Assembly: GCF_018881635.1 (NCBI RefSeq)
Contig: NZ_JACVPY010000002.1
Location: forward strand, 1,505,795 to 1,569,794
Direction: 5' to 3'
Source: Polynucleobacter sp. UB-Piko-W3
Lineage (GTDB): Bacteria > Pseudomonadota > Gammaproteobacteria > Burkholderiales > Burkholderiaceae
Length of the DNA stretch: 64,000 nt
Under the pieces are notes generated by a model. The model made no database searches. It was given only the letters and a program-made list of their open reading frames with translations, and was not told where the DNA came from. This document shows, piece by piece, positions 40,407-49,774 of the stretch. A program made the translations under genes and the position numbers. Position 1 is the stretch's first letter. Each line of letters begins with the position of its first letter.

Positions 40407-41300
40407 TTAGAGGAAGTAGTGATCTATGAGTAGCGCTGCAAACAGCAAGGACAAATAGGTAATTGAAAAACGGAAAGTTTTTTTAGCTAAGGGATCACTA
40501 TAGGAAATAAATAAAGCAATAGCATAGGCTAAAAATATTAGCCCAAGAATAGTAGCGGAGACGAGATATACCATGCCACTCATGCCGTAGATATAAGGCA
40601 GCAGAGTCGCTGCGATCAATATCAGGGTATACAAAAGAATATTGAGTACCGTAAAGCGTTCACCATGCGTTACTGGCAGCATCGGTAAGCCTGACTGCAC
40701 ATAGTCCTCACGACGATATAGAGCCAAGGCCCAAAAATGGGGAGGTGTCCAGACAAAAATAATCAACACCAAGAGCCAGGCCTCAGCGGGCACTGTATTG
40801 GTTACAGCCGCCCATCCAAGCGCTGGAGGCATTGCTCCAGAGAGGCCGCCGATCACAATATTCTGGGGTGTAGCTGGCTTTAATAGCCAGGTATAAATCA
40901 CGGCATACCCCACAAATGTTGCCAAAGTCAGCCACATTGTTAACGGGTTGCAAAAGTTCCACAAAATAATCATGCCGAGTGAACCCAGAATGATTGAGAA
41001 AACAATAATCTGAAATGGAGTCACCTCACCAGTTGCTGATGGACGCCAAGAGGTGCGCCTCATTTTTGCGTCTACTGCTTGCTCAATTAAACAGTTCACA
41101 GCAAACGCTGCGCCTGCCAATAACCAAATACCAATAAATCCACCAAATAGAACGGGGTAAGGAACCATTCCCGGGGTAGCCAAGAACATGCCAATCAAGG
41201 CACAAAAAACGGCAAGTTGAGTCACTCTGGGTTTGGTTAAAACCCAGTATTGACGCCAACGTGGCATTGCTACAGGCGTAAATTTTTGGGGTGCGCTCAT
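40407..41300 (-). CDS. ctaB: Protoheme IX farnesyltransferase (heme O synthase)
   Basis: UbiA-family integral membrane prenyltransferase converting heme B to heme O for the aa3 oxidase. The first prenyl-diphosphate motif region reads [19 protein letters not shown] and several transmembrane segments follow ([17 protein letters not shown] is diagnostic). Length 297. The ATG overlaps the ctaA stop (ATGA). Also known as cyoE. Confidence 0.95.
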   Translation of the reverse strand: MSAPQKFTPVAMPRWRQYWVLTKPRVTQLAVFCALIGMFLATPGMVPYPVLFGGFIGIWLLAGAAFAVNCLIEQAVDAKMRRTSWRPSATGEVTPFQIIVFSIILGSLGMIILWNFCNPLTMWLTLATFVGYAVIYTWLLKPATPQNIVIGGLSGAMPPALGWAAVTNTVPAEAWLLVLIIFVWTPPHFWALALYRREDYVQSGLPMLPVTHGERFTVLNILLYTLILIAATLLPYIYGMSGMVYLVSATILGLIFLAYAIALFISYSDPLAKKTFRFSITYLSLLFAALLIDHYFL

Positions 41301-42421
41301 AACTTTGCCATCTTATTTTGAATGGGTAGGCGCCAAGATGCCCAATAACTCATTCTGACCAAACAGAATACTAAAGCTGCTGAGCCAGCGGTGTGTAATA
41401 AAGCTGCTAATAATGGCCACTGAAATACGACGTTTGATATTCCGGTAATGACTTGTAGTAAGAGTATCGCTAGTAAAAGTTTTGCGTAGCGGCCAAGGCC
41501 AGACAAGACTGGGGTTGCCAACTGTAAAGCCTTCAGGCTCAAGGCACCCAAGACTATCAAAACCGCAAGAGCAAACAGACGATGTGCCCAATGAATGGTT
41601 TGTAAGGCCGTTGGAGAAATAAATTCACCTTGAGCATTCAGACCTAATTGACGCCATAGCGTAAAACCTTCCCTCCAGTTAGTTTCTGGCCACACACTTC
41701 CTAGGCAAGTTGGAAAATCAGGACAAGCTAGTACGGCGTAATTAGTGCTGACCCAAGCGCCTAAAAATATTTGGATAGTAAGCACTACAAAAGCAATGAT
41801 TAGTAGTTGGGCTGGTAAAGGACGTATACGAAGAATATGAACCGAAGAGCTCTGCTCCCAAGCCTGCTGAGCATAGACAGTTAAGCAAGCCAATAAGAAC
41901 AAAGCGAGCATTAGATGAATTGTCACAATGATGGGCTGTAATTTCAAGGTTACGGTCCAAGCACCAAATGCCCCCTGAATACAAACCAGTAAAAGCAAGC
42001 CTAAGCTACAAAATACAGGGGATTTTCCTAAGGACTTCAGCTTGCCAAAAGCCACACCTACTTGCACCAAAATTAAGGCACCAACCGTCATTGCGAGATA
42101 ACGATGAATCATTTCTATCCAAGCCTTGATCACCGTGACGGGCCCACTCGGCATGGTACTTTCAGCCTGCTGTATTTCTCCAAGGGCATGAAAAGGGTTA
42201 GAAGCGCCGTAGCACCCAGGCCAATCTGGGCAACCCAGACCCGAATCCGTCAGGCGGGTAAAAGCACCGAACACAATGAGATCGAAAGTCATAAAGACCA
42301 ATACCCAATTGAGTTTTTGGAAAAAGCTATATCCAGGTCTTGTCCAAAGATATACCAAGGGTAGTCCAGCAAAAACAATTGCGATGGCAGCTAACTCTAG
42401 AAACAAAACTAAAGTGGGCAT
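41297..42421 (-). CDS. ctaA: Heme A synthase (COX15/CtaA)
   Basis: Membrane enzyme oxidising heme O to heme A. The 374-residue protein has eight or so hydrophobic segments with the family signatures [21 protein letters not shown] and [12 protein letters not shown], and the second half-repeat [12 protein letters not shown] cysteine pair CPDFPTC lies in the periplasmic loop. It overlaps ctaB downstream and abuts the SCO-like gene upstream by one base. Confidence 0.95.
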   Translation of the reverse strand: MPTLVLFLELAAIAIVFAGLPLVYLWTRPGYSFFQKLNWVLVFMTFDLIVFGAFTRLTDSGLGCPDWPGCYGASNPFHALGEIQQAESTMPSGPVTVIKAWIEMIHRYLAMTVGALILVQVGVAFGKLKSLGKSPVFCSLGLLLLVCIQGAFGAWTVTLKLQPIIVTIHLMLALFLLACLTVYAQQAWEQSSSVHILRIRPLPAQLLIIAFVVLTIQIFLGAWVSTNYAVLACPDFPTCLGSVWPETNWREGFTLWRQLGLNAQGEFISPTALQTIHWAHRLFALAVLIVLGALSLKALQLATPVLSGLGRYAKLLLAILLLQVITGISNVVFQWPLLAALLHTAGSAALVFCLVRMSYWASWRLPIQNKMAKL

Positions 42422-43077
42422 TACAGTTTCTCGCCCTTGTGATTTAACTTCAAAAGTTTCTCCAAATCTTTTTTGATGAAAGCAAATTCCTTTGGAGAAT
42501 TGGTGACTGGGAAATACATCATCTTTGCTGGACTTGGATCAATCAACTGAATTTGTTGACCGCCACCCTCTTTATTAAGCCAAGCCTCAAACTCTGCCCT
42601 CAGCTTAGGGTCTCTTGGTGGCGCAACAATCTTGAACCCAGCAACTTGTTCGTCATAAGCCTTTGCCACTTCAGGGTCAACAGGCTTACCATCGGTATTG
42701 ATCCATAGCAGCTGAACACGCTTGTTTTCTCTGCCCATGGCAACCTTCACTTGACGCATTAGAAAAAATGCTTCAATACATTTTTCATCTTTGATTTGGC
42801 ATTCGCCTGCAGGCCGCGCAATGAGCAAAGTCCACTTGCCTTGTAACGGAACATCTAGCCAAGCAGAATTAAATTCTTGAGCCGGGTAAACCAATGTGCC
42901 AAAGTTTGTCTTGCCCCAGTCAGGCTTAATTACGTAATACGCCAAATATGAAGCGATCACAGGCGTAGCACATGCCAGCAAAAGCAAAAGCATTTGAATG
43001 CGGCCACGACGAGTTTGCGCATTGATTGCTACTAAATCAGTTTGCGAAGCCGGAATTAATAACTCTTTATCACTCAC
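42421..43077 (-). CDS. Membrane-anchored thioredoxin-fold-like protein of the oxidase cluster
   Basis: A 218-residue protein with one transmembrane segment (about residues 28-50) and a periplasmic domain. The layout of GKWTLLIARPAGEC...VQLLWINTDG parallels the SCO/thioredoxin pattern (GKVVVMFFGYTQC...VQVLFVTVDP in the SCO1 gene here), but the CxxxC metal site is replaced by C93-x6-C100. The start is GTG at 43077, overlapping the SURF1 stop as GTGA; a TTG further upstream would run into SURF1. Such a gene between SURF1 and ctaA is common in betaproteobacteria, and its role is not established. An assembly role is inferred from position. Confidence 0.75.
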   Translation of the reverse strand: MSDKELLIPASQTDLVAINAQTRRGRIQMLLLLLACATPVIASYLAYYVIKPDWGKTNFGTLVYPAQEFNSAWLDVPLQGKWTLLIARPAGECQIKDEKCIEAFFLMRQVKVAMGRENKRVQLLWINTDGKPVDPEVAKAYDEQVAGFKIVAPPRDPKLRAEFEAWLNKEGGGQQIQLIDPSPAKMMYFPVTNSPKEFAFIKKDLEKLLKLNHKGEKL

Positions 43078-43859
43078 TCTTGATCCCCATTCACACCCTG
43101 CCGCCAATATTGACGCAAGCCAGTAATTATCCAAAATAAGAAACCGCTAACCGCTAAGGCAAACCACTGGAATGCATAAGCATAATGGCGATCGACCCCG
43201 GTTGTCAGTGGAGCCCACTCACGCAACAAGCCATCCTCGACACCAGTATCTACCTCTCGCAAAATAAAAGGGCTTTGCACCCAACCGCGTAGCTTACCCT
43301 CAGCTCGTAAATTAAAATTTTGCTCAATTCGTGGCTTGCTGGCATCAATGATGACCTGACCTTCCCCTAAGGCATAGACCTTACCAGGATGGGCAAACAC
43401 AATACCTTCAATAGTGACCGCCTTGCTTGGCGTTTTCACAGGCGGTAAAGACTCTCGGTTCTCACTATCGCGTGGCGCCCAACCCCGATTGATCCACAGA
43501 ATCTCATCACGTCCCTCAAGCTGCAATGGCATCAGGAGATAAAAACCAGACTGTGAGGTATTGCTTCCGGCTGGAGGAATAGGTCTTGGTCGGTTATCTA
43601 ACCAAATAGCAGCCTGCGGAATATACTGCCCACGAGCAATCATGCGGCGCTCGCTCGCATCCTCTAAGCTTAAAAGAGCATCATTCGCACTCAAAATTGG
43701 CATCTGTTGCCGTGCTAATAAATTAGCAGCTAAAGCAATCTTGCCATCCGCCCTATTCAGCTGCCAAATACCGGCGGCACAGGCGATTGCAACAACCAAC
43801 AAGGCTGATACAGTAGCAACTATGCGCTTAGCAATGAGAGCAGTAAAAAGCGTATTCAA
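43074..43859 (-). CDS. SURF1-like cytochrome oxidase assembly protein
   Basis: Two-TM membrane protein aiding heme A insertion into subunit I. The N-terminal segment ends in the family motif AAGIWQLNRADGK, and a second transmembrane helix lies near the C-terminus (YAFQWFALAVSGFLFWI). NRGWAPRDSEN fits the conserved WVNRGWV region. The best start is a TTG at 43859, since an in-frame stop lies just upstream and no ATG or GTG is suitable. It begins 24 bases from the divergent DUF2909 gene. Confidence 0.88.
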   Translation of the reverse strand: MNTLFTALIAKRIVATVSALLVVAIACAAGIWQLNRADGKIALAANLLARQQMPILSANDALLSLEDASERRMIARGQYIPQAAIWLDNRPRPIPPAGSNTSQSGFYLLMPLQLEGRDEILWINRGWAPRDSENRESLPPVKTPSKAVTIEGIVFAHPGKVYALGEGQVIIDASKPRIEQNFNLRAEGKLRGWVQSPFILREVDTGVEDGLLREWAPLTTGVDRHYAYAFQWFALAVSGFLFWIITGLRQYWRQGVNGDQE

Positions 43860-43883
43860 GAGATTTCAATATAAGGATTTAAG

Positions 43884-44096
43884 ATGAAGTGGATTATTCC
43901 GATTGTCCTACTAATGATTGTTGCTAGCTTAGGATCAGCCTTGTATTACATGATGAAAGGTAGGGGTAATAGCTCCAGAATGGTGTACTCACTCATGCTG
44001 CGTATTGGGCTATCAATTACGCTATTTGTTGGAATTCTCCTGGCCTATTACTTTGGCCTGATTGAAGCTACTGGCATTAAAGTGGGCACAAACTAA
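43884..44096 (+). CDS. DUF2909 twin-transmembrane protein
   Basis: A 70-residue protein with two transmembrane segments (about residues 3-25 and 35-58) and little else, matching the DUF2909 twin-TM family often found beside betaproteobacterial oxidase genes. It is on the plus strand inside an otherwise minus-strand cluster. A Shine-Dalgarno-like AAGGA precedes the ATG. Function unknown. Confidence 0.8.
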   Translation: MKWIIPIVLLMIVASLGSALYYMMKGRGNSSRMVYSLMLRIGLSITLFVGILLAYYFGLIEATGIKVGTN

Positions 44097-44125
44097 AGCC
44101 TACTTCATCAGAATAGCGTGCCTAA

Positions 44126-44158
44126 TAAATGAATCGGGGCTTGAGGCCCCGATTTTTG
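44126..44158. terminator. Terminator between the DUF2909 gene and ctaE
   Basis: Stem AATCGGGGC (44132-44140), 5-base loop, GCCCCGATT (44146-44154), then TTT on the plus strand. It ends the plus-strand DUF2909 transcript and may also work weakly on the minus strand. Confidence 0.75.
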
Positions 44159-44165
44159 ATGCAAC

Positions 44166-45020
44166 TTACATCCAGTACACAACGATGTAAAGACCGAGCC
44201 AGACAACGTCCACAAAGTGCCAGTACCAAGCAGCACCTTCAAATGCAAAGTGATTCGTAGACGTAAAGTCGCCACGAATCATACGACGCAAAACAATCGC
44301 TAGCATCGTGCCCCCAAGGAATACGTGAAAGCCATGGAAACCAGTCAACATGAAAAAGGTTGAGCCATAGATACCGGAGGTCAATTTCAAGTTGAGCTCA
44401 TGGTAAGCATGGTAGTACTCGTAAACCTGAAAGCCCAAGAAGATAGTGCCCAAGCCAACAGTTGCAGCTAAGGCAATAATCGCCTTCTTCATGTGATTTT
44501 CAACTAGCGCATGGTGCGAAATTGTGATCGTCACACCCGAGCTCAACAACAGTAGAGTGTTGATAGTTGGAATTGGCCAGGGGCCCATGGTGGTAAATTT
44601 TTCAACCAAGCCAGCAGGGCCATCATTAGGCCAAGCCGCTGCGAAGTTAGGCCAGAGTAATTTACTTTCTACATCACCCAACCAAGGCATCGCAATATTG
44701 CGCGCATAAAATAATGCAGAAAAGAAAGCGGCAAAGAACATAATCTCAGAGAAAATGAACCAAGCCATCGACCAACGATAAGAAACATCTACGTTGACAC
44801 CATTCTTACCAGAATTTGACTCGGCAATCGTATCGCCAAACCAGTTGTAGAGCACGAATAAAATCCATGCCACACCAATCAAGCTCAGAGCACCGCCCCA
44901 AGAGGTTTGGTTTACCCAGCCAGACATACCCGCGCCAAAAGCGATCAAGCCGACTGCTGCCATAGCAGGATGTCTAGATAGTGCTGGGACAAAATAGTAT
45001 GGGGTTGAATTGGATGACAT
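44166..45020 (-). CDS. ctaE: Cytochrome c oxidase subunit III
   Basis: Seven-TM subunit of the aa3-type oxidase. Conserved patterns: PWPIPTINTLLLLSSGVTIT, HGFHVFLGGTMLAI and AFEGAAWYWHFVDVVWLGLY. I choose the ATG at 45020 (MSSNSTPYYF..., 284 residues); a TTG six codons upstream is unlikely. The DUF2970 gene is 29 bases upstream. Confidence 0.96.
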   Translation of the reverse strand: MSSNSTPYYFVPALSRHPAMAAVGLIAFGAGMSGWVNQTSWGGALSLIGVAWILFVLYNWFGDTIAESNSGKNGVNVDVSYRWSMAWFIFSEIMFFAAFFSALFYARNIAMPWLGDVESKLLWPNFAAAWPNDGPAGLVEKFTTMGPWPIPTINTLLLLSSGVTITISHHALVENHMKKAIIALAATVGLGTIFLGFQVYEYYHAYHELNLKLTSGIYGSTFFMLTGFHGFHVFLGGTMLAIVLRRMIRGDFTSTNHFAFEGAAWYWHFVDVVWLGLYIVVYWM

Positions 45021-45049
45021 CTTATTCTCTCTACTCAATCAAAAAATAA

Positions 45050-45244
45050 TCAATGGGATACAACTAGTTTCACTATCAAGAGCAGGATAGCCATAAAAAT
45101 CAGGGCACCAACAACCCCCGCAATGATAATGTGTACAAAACTTAGTGAAGCTACATCTTCTTGCAAGCCTGCTTTTTTACGCACCCCCAAAAAGCCCCAC
45201 ATGACGGCTTTCATAGACTGCATAAAACTACTTTTTTTCTTCAT
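45050..45244 (-). CDS. DUF2970 small membrane protein
   Basis: A 64-residue protein with MQSMKAVMWGFLGVRKKAG at the N-terminal side and one transmembrane helix (about residues 38-62). This fits the DUF2970 family, usually found between ctaG and ctaE. Its ATG overlaps the ctaG stop (ATGA). Function unknown. Confidence 0.82.
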   Translation of the reverse strand: MKKKSSFMQSMKAVMWGFLGVRKKAGLQEDVASLSFVHIIIAGVVGALIFMAILLLIVKLVVSH

Positions 45245-45825
45245 AACACTACCTTCGACTTAGGCGCCGGCGGCGTGCCACCCAATCCCAGCTCAAAGAA
45301 AGTATAGGACAAGGTGATTGTTTTCACATCATCAGGTAAGCCTGCATCAATCACAAACACTACCGGCATCTTCTTCGTTTCGTTTACTGCTAGTGTTTGT
45401 TCCTGGAAACAAAAACACTCTAATTTAGTAAAAAACTCAGTTGCACTTTTGGGCGCATAACTTGGTATTGCTTGAGCCCGAACTGTGCGGCCAAGATTAT
45501 TTGTCACTTCATACACAATCTCAGTCATTTCACCAGGATGAACTTCTAAAAAATTCTTCACCGGCTTAAAAGTAAAAGGCCCGCGGCTATTGGAATCGAA
45601 TTCAATCGTCACCGTACGAGCATAGTTCACTTGTGTATTACCAACTCGATTAGGGCTAAAAGCTCGAACACCGTAATCATTCTTACTGGTGACCACATTT
45701 ATTCCAGTAACCTCACACAAGGCTTTATACATAGGAACTAAGGCGTAACCAAAACCAAACATCATCACAGCTGCAATTAAGAGCTTTAATAAAATCTGAC
45801 GATTTAAAGTTTGAGTAGTAACCAT
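45241..45825 (-). CDS. ctaG: Cytochrome oxidase copper assembly protein CtaG/Cox11
   Basis: Inserts copper into the CuB site of subunit I. One N-terminal transmembrane segment (about residues 11-30) leads to the periplasmic Cox11 domain with the copper-binding CFCF motif (LECFCFQEQTL). Length 194. It lies 14 bases after the 43-residue assembly ORF and overlaps the DUF2970 gene. Confidence 0.95.
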   Translation of the reverse strand: MVTTQTLNRQILLKLLIAAVMMFGFGYALVPMYKALCEVTGINVVTSKNDYGVRAFSPNRVGNTQVNYARTVTIEFDSNSRGPFTFKPVKNFLEVHPGEMTEIVYEVTNNLGRTVRAQAIPSYAPKSATEFFTKLECFCFQEQTLAVNETKKMPVVFVIDAGLPDDVKTITLSYTFFELGLGGTPPAPKSKVVL

Positions 45826-45839
45826 CGCAATGTATGGGA

Positions 45840-45971
45840 TTAACCCAGCCAGCTCCGTTTAATCACAATTCCAATAAAAAAGACTAGAACAATACTGAGA
45901 AGAACAAACCCCAATCTACGATTACTCGCAACTAGGGCTTGTTTTGCCGAAGAATTAAATTCCTGCTTCAC
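45840..45971 (-). CDS. Small cytochrome-oxidase assembly-type membrane peptide (43 aa)
   Basis: From the GTG at 45971 the frame encodes 43 residues with one hydrophobic helix (GFVLLSIVLVFFIGIVI) and a basic end (KRSWLG). It overlaps the last codons of ctaD in another frame. A short protein of this kind sits between ctaD and ctaG in many betaproteobacteria. Size, topology, stop position and location support it; the start is less sure. Confidence 0.65.
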   Translation of the reverse strand: MKQEFNSSAKQALVASNRRLGFVLLSIVLVFFIGIVIKRSWLG

Positions 45972-47574
45972 GCATCTGCTCGGCACTAGGCGGAGTCTCA
46001 AAAGTATGATGTGGCGCTGGTGAAGGTATTGTCCACTCCAAGCCTTTAGCACCATCCCATGGATTCATGGCTGCTTTTTGACCCTTGCCACGATAAGCAG
46101 GCATTACTACGAAGAGCAAGAAATATACTTGTGACAAACCAAAGCCCAAGGCGCCAATGGAGGCAACCATATTGAAGTCAGCAAACTGGGTTGGGTAATC
46201 CGCATAACGACGCGGCATACCAGCCAAGCCCAAGAAATGCATTGGGAAGAAGGTCAAGTTAAAGAAAATCATGGAAGACCAGAAATGGATCTTGCCACGA
46301 GCTTCGCTAGCCATATAACCTGTCCACTTAGGACACCAGTAGTAAAAACCAGCAAACATTGCAAACAAGGAGCCTGCTACCAAAACATAGTGAAAGTGCG
46401 CTACAACATAGTAAGTATCTTGAACGCCAATATCAATTGGGGCCATCGCCAAAATTAATCCGGTAAAGCCGCCCATCGTAAAGACGAAAATAAAACCGAT
46501 AGCCCATAACATTGGAGTTTCAAAGGTCATAGAACCTTTCCACATCGTTGCAACCCAGTTAAAAATCTTCACGCCAGTTGGCACGGCAATCAACATCGTT
46601 GCATACATGAAGAACAACTGACCAGTCACAGGCATACCAGTTGCAAACATATGGTGAGCCCAAACGATAAATGACAAGATCGCAATAGACGATGTTGCAT
46701 AAACCATGGAGCTGTAACCAAACAACGTTTTTCTAGAGAAGACGGGAACGATTTCACTGACGATTCCAAATGCTGGAAGAATCATGATGTAAACCTCTGG
46801 GTGGCCGAAGAACCAGAAAATATGCTGGAACATCACTGGGTCACCGCCACCTACAGCAGAGAAGAATGAGGTACCAAAGTGACGGTCAGTCAAGACCATG
46901 GTGATTGCACCAGCCAATACAGGCATCACAGCGATCAATAGGTAAGCAGTAATTAACCAAGTCCAGCAGAACATGGGCATCTTCATCAAAGTCATGCCAG
47001 GAGCGCGCATGTTCAAGATGGTCACGATGATGTTGATCGAACCCATAATGGAAGAGGCGCCTAATAAATGGAGGGCAAAAATTGCCATATCCATTCCAGG
47101 ACCCATCTGTAAACTCAATGGAGCATAGATTGTCCAGCCGCCTGATGGAGCGCCGCCAGGAACAAGGAATGAGCCAAACAATAAGATTGCAGCCACTGGC
47201 AAAATCCAGAAGCTAAAGTTATTCATACGAGCAAATGCCATATCGGATGCGCCGATTTGTAAAGGCACCATCCAGTTAGCAAAACCAACGAAGGCTGGCA
47301 TGATCGCACCGAAAACCATCACCAAGCCATGCATGGTGGTTAATTGATTAAAGAATTCAGGGCGGAAGAATTGCAAGCCTGGCTGGAATAATTCCAGACG
47401 AATTCCCAAGGCCATCACGCCACCAGCTAATAAGCTAACAAAAGAGAAAATCAAATACATCGTGCCGATGTCTTTGTGGTTGGTTGCGAACAACCAACGG
47501 CGCCAACCATGTGGCGTGTGGTCATCATGCGCATGATCGTGTGCGTGGTCTATGGTAGTAGAGACTGTGCTCAT
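45955..47574 (-). CDS. ctaD: Cytochrome c oxidase subunit I
   Basis: Catalytic subunit of the aa3-type terminal oxidase with heme a, heme a3 and CuB. The 539-residue protein carries TTMHGLVMVFGAIMP (heme a ligand His), WFFGHPEVYIMILP (CuB His and the cross-linked Tyr), VWAHHMFATGMP (CuB His pair) and YYVVAHFHYVLVAG (heme ligands). A His/Asp-rich N-terminus precedes the first helix. It follows ctaC by 40 bases. Confidence 0.98.
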   Translation of the reverse strand: MSTVSTTIDHAHDHAHDDHTPHGWRRWLFATNHKDIGTMYLIFSFVSLLAGGVMALGIRLELFQPGLQFFRPEFFNQLTTMHGLVMVFGAIMPAFVGFANWMVPLQIGASDMAFARMNNFSFWILPVAAILLFGSFLVPGGAPSGGWTIYAPLSLQMGPGMDMAIFALHLLGASSIMGSINIIVTILNMRAPGMTLMKMPMFCWTWLITAYLLIAVMPVLAGAITMVLTDRHFGTSFFSAVGGGDPVMFQHIFWFFGHPEVYIMILPAFGIVSEIVPVFSRKTLFGYSSMVYATSSIAILSFIVWAHHMFATGMPVTGQLFFMYATMLIAVPTGVKIFNWVATMWKGSMTFETPMLWAIGFIFVFTMGGFTGLILAMAPIDIGVQDTYYVVAHFHYVLVAGSLFAMFAGFYYWCPKWTGYMASEARGKIHFWSSMIFFNLTFFPMHFLGLAGMPRRYADYPTQFADFNMVASIGALGFGLSQVYFLLFVVMPAYRGKGQKAAMNPWDGAKGLEWTIPSPAPHHTFETPPSAEQMREAGI

Positions 47575-47614
47575 GGATTACTCCGGTTTCGTTTTATCTG
47601 TATTAATGAATGGA

Positions 47615-48772
47615 TTACTTGCCGCCACGTGCGGTAATAATTTCTTGGGTCTGAATGACTTCACCCGTCTTATTACCCCATGCGTTACGTGTATAAGTCA
47701 TGACTGCAGCGATATCACCATCAGGAATTACGCCAGCCCACTTCGGCATTGCGCCCTTACCGTTAATGAGGATGTTGTATTGGGCTGCTTTAGGACCCAA
47801 GACCATTTTGCTGCCGTCCAATGCCGGGAATGCGCCTGCACCCTTGCCGTTAGGCTGGTGACAAGCAGCGCAGTTTGCTGCGTAAACTTTTGCACCGCGC
47901 TCTTTTTGCTCGTCCATGGTGTAAACCTTAGATGGATCTTCGCCGGCACCACCCATTTCTTTTTTCTTCTCTGCAACCCAAGCTGTGTAGTCCTCTTGTG
48001 AAACAACTCTCACAACGATAGGCATAAAGGCATGCTGTGCTCCGCACAACTCAGAACATTGGCCACGGAATGTACCAATTGTTTCAGCCCTAAACCAAGT
48101 ATCACGAACAAATCCTGGGATTGCATCTTGCTTTACGCCAAACGCTGGAATTGTCCAAGCATGAATCACATCATTAGCGGTAGTAATCAAACGAATTTTC
48201 TTCCCAACAGGGACAACCATTTCGTTATCTACTTCCATCAAATACGTATTTGATTTTGGTGCGAGATTATTAATTGCTTCCCGTGAAGTTGACAGGGTAG
48301 ATAAGAAGCTAATGCCCTCACCTTCGCCCTTGATATAGTCATAACCCCATTTCCACTGATAACCAGTAGTTTTAATGGTGATATCTGAATTCGTTGTATC
48401 TTTCATCGCCACAACAGTTTTTGTTGCGGGTAATGCCATACCAATGACAATCAACAGCGGAATCACAGTCCAAATAATTTCAACTGTCGTGCTCTCGTGG
48501 AAAGAGGCAGATTTGTGACCCAATGATTTGCGATGCTTCAAAATTGAGTAAAACATCACCCCAAATACGCCGACGAAAATCACTGCGCAGATCACCAACA
48601 TCATCCAATGCAACCAGTGGATTTCTTGCATGATTTTGGTGGCGGGCGCAGGAAAGTTCAGCTGATATAAAGCTGGGCCGCCAGGCATATTTTCTGTTGC
48701 CTGTGCAAAAGCAGTACCAAAGGCTGCTACTAGATAGAGCGAAGCCCTAGTGACTTTTCCAAATAAATTCAT
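47615..48772 (-). CDS. ctaC: Cytochrome c oxidase subunit II with fused cytochrome c domain
   Basis: A 385-residue protein with a signal peptide (to about residue 25, ending FAQA), two transmembrane segments, a CuA cupredoxin domain (HAWTIPAFGVKQDAIPG and FRGQCSELCGAQHAFMPI with the CuA Cys pair) and a C-terminal class I cytochrome c domain (CAACHQPNGKGAGAFPAL, heme attached at CxxCH). The cytochrome extension means electrons can enter at this subunit's own heme. It heads the oxidase cluster and has a good sigma-70 promoter upstream. Confidence 0.97.
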   Translation of the reverse strand: MNLFGKVTRASLYLVAAFGTAFAQATENMPGGPALYQLNFPAPATKIMQEIHWLHWMMLVICAVIFVGVFGVMFYSILKHRKSLGHKSASFHESTTVEIIWTVIPLLIVIGMALPATKTVVAMKDTTNSDITIKTTGYQWKWGYDYIKGEGEGISFLSTLSTSREAINNLAPKSNTYLMEVDNEMVVPVGKKIRLITTANDVIHAWTIPAFGVKQDAIPGFVRDTWFRAETIGTFRGQCSELCGAQHAFMPIVVRVVSQEDYTAWVAEKKKEMGGAGEDPSKVYTMDEQKERGAKVYAANCAACHQPNGKGAGAFPALDGSKMVLGPKAAQYNILINGKGAMPKWAGVIPDGDIAAVMTYTRNAWGNKTGEVIQTQEIITARGGK

Positions 48773-48862
48773 CTTATTCTCTGTTTATTGTCGTGAGCAA
48801 AGTGCTTAAATACCCTAGCAAATGCTCAAAAAAGCGGTTTTAAGCCATTACGTACTGCGATG

Positions 48863-48891
48863 ATTATAGGGTTAATTGTGCACAACAACAA
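48863..48891 (-). promoter_or_regulatory. Putative sigma-70 promoter of the ctaC cluster
   Basis: On the minus strand, TTGTTG (48886-48891), a 17-base spacer and a perfect TATAAT (48863-48868) lie about 90 bases before the ctaC ATG, in the 193-base gap after the BioC-like gene. No other element was recognised in that gap. Confidence 0.7.
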
Positions 48892-48965
48892 ATCTGGATA
48901 TGCTGGCTTCATTCAATCTTGACAAAGCTTAAAATGATAGTAAGCACTTACACTTAATCTAGATA

Positions 48966-49751
48966 CTACCTAGTCTTGCGTCCAATTTGATTTGCATCGA
49001 TGTAGGCAACGTTATCCTGGGTCTTGCTAAGCTGCTTTCCAATCACCCATGCATGTCCATAAACCACCTCTAAGGTCATTTTTTGGGGCAAAAAACCTTG
49101 TTTAGAGACTTCAGATGCGGGCACTTGAAGTAATTTCAGTGCCTCTAGATCGAGAAGTAGAAGTGCATCCGACTGATAATCAAGGCTGATAAATTCCATA
49201 TCCATTACGGGATCAGAAAAGCGCTCTCCTAAAAGAGCATCCCCCATATCGTGCATATCCCAAGGGCTTAATAAATTCTTAAACTGAATGAGACCGGGCT
49301 CAAGGGCGTGGAGCTCCTTGCCAGTGTCAGGCCCTAAATAACTAAATGTGATCAGACCGCCCTCTCGCAAAACACGCCGACACTCGCGCAAGAAATGTCG
49401 TGGATCAGTCAAGTTCTGCAATAAGAGATTGCTCAATACCAAATCAACAGAATTATCAGGAAGATTAAATTTACCTTTTGCTAAGTAATGAGCTAAGGGG
49501 GTTGTATTTCCACGAAATAAAGAGCGCCAATGCGATATTGCTTTTGAGCGCCACATTTCTAATCCTGTAATACCCTCTTCTGTAAGACTATGAATATTGG
49601 CATAGGGATAGCGTTTTGCAAAAAATGAAAAATGCTTTCCTGGAAAATCTGGAACGATTAATACATCTTTGACATCGAGTTTAACGATATCGAGCTTTTG
49701 CAACACACGATCTGCAATTTCATCTTGTAACCATCTGATTGGCTGGGTCAT
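48966..49751 (-). CDS. BioC-like SAM-dependent methyltransferase
   Basis: A 261-residue class I methyltransferase resembling malonyl-ACP O-methyltransferase BioC, which primes pimelate synthesis for biotin. NSVDLVLSNLLLQNLTDP and LREGGLITFSYLGPDTGKEL are typical. The SAM-binding loop near residue 50 is atypical (VLIVPDFPGKHFSF rather than DxGxGxG), so activity should not be assumed. It is divergent from comF with 23 bases between starts. Confidence 0.7.
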   Translation of the reverse strand: MTQPIRWLQDEIADRVLQKLDIVKLDVKDVLIVPDFPGKHFSFFAKRYPYANIHSLTEEGITGLEMWRSKAISHWRSLFRGNTTPLAHYLAKGKFNLPDNSVDLVLSNLLLQNLTDPRHFLRECRRVLREGGLITFSYLGPDTGKELHALEPGLIQFKNLLSPWDMHDMGDALLGERFSDPVMDMEFISLDYQSDALLLLDLEALKLLQVPASEVSKQGFLPQKMTLEVVYGHAWVIGKQLSKTQDNVAYIDANQIGRKTR

Positions 49752-49774
49752 TCGCTCAGTATACTCAGCGTCCC

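Noticed and set aside
48919..48947. Consensus TTGACA on the plus strand in the ctaC upstream region
   Set aside because: No -10 hexamer lies at proper spacing and no plus-strand gene follows.
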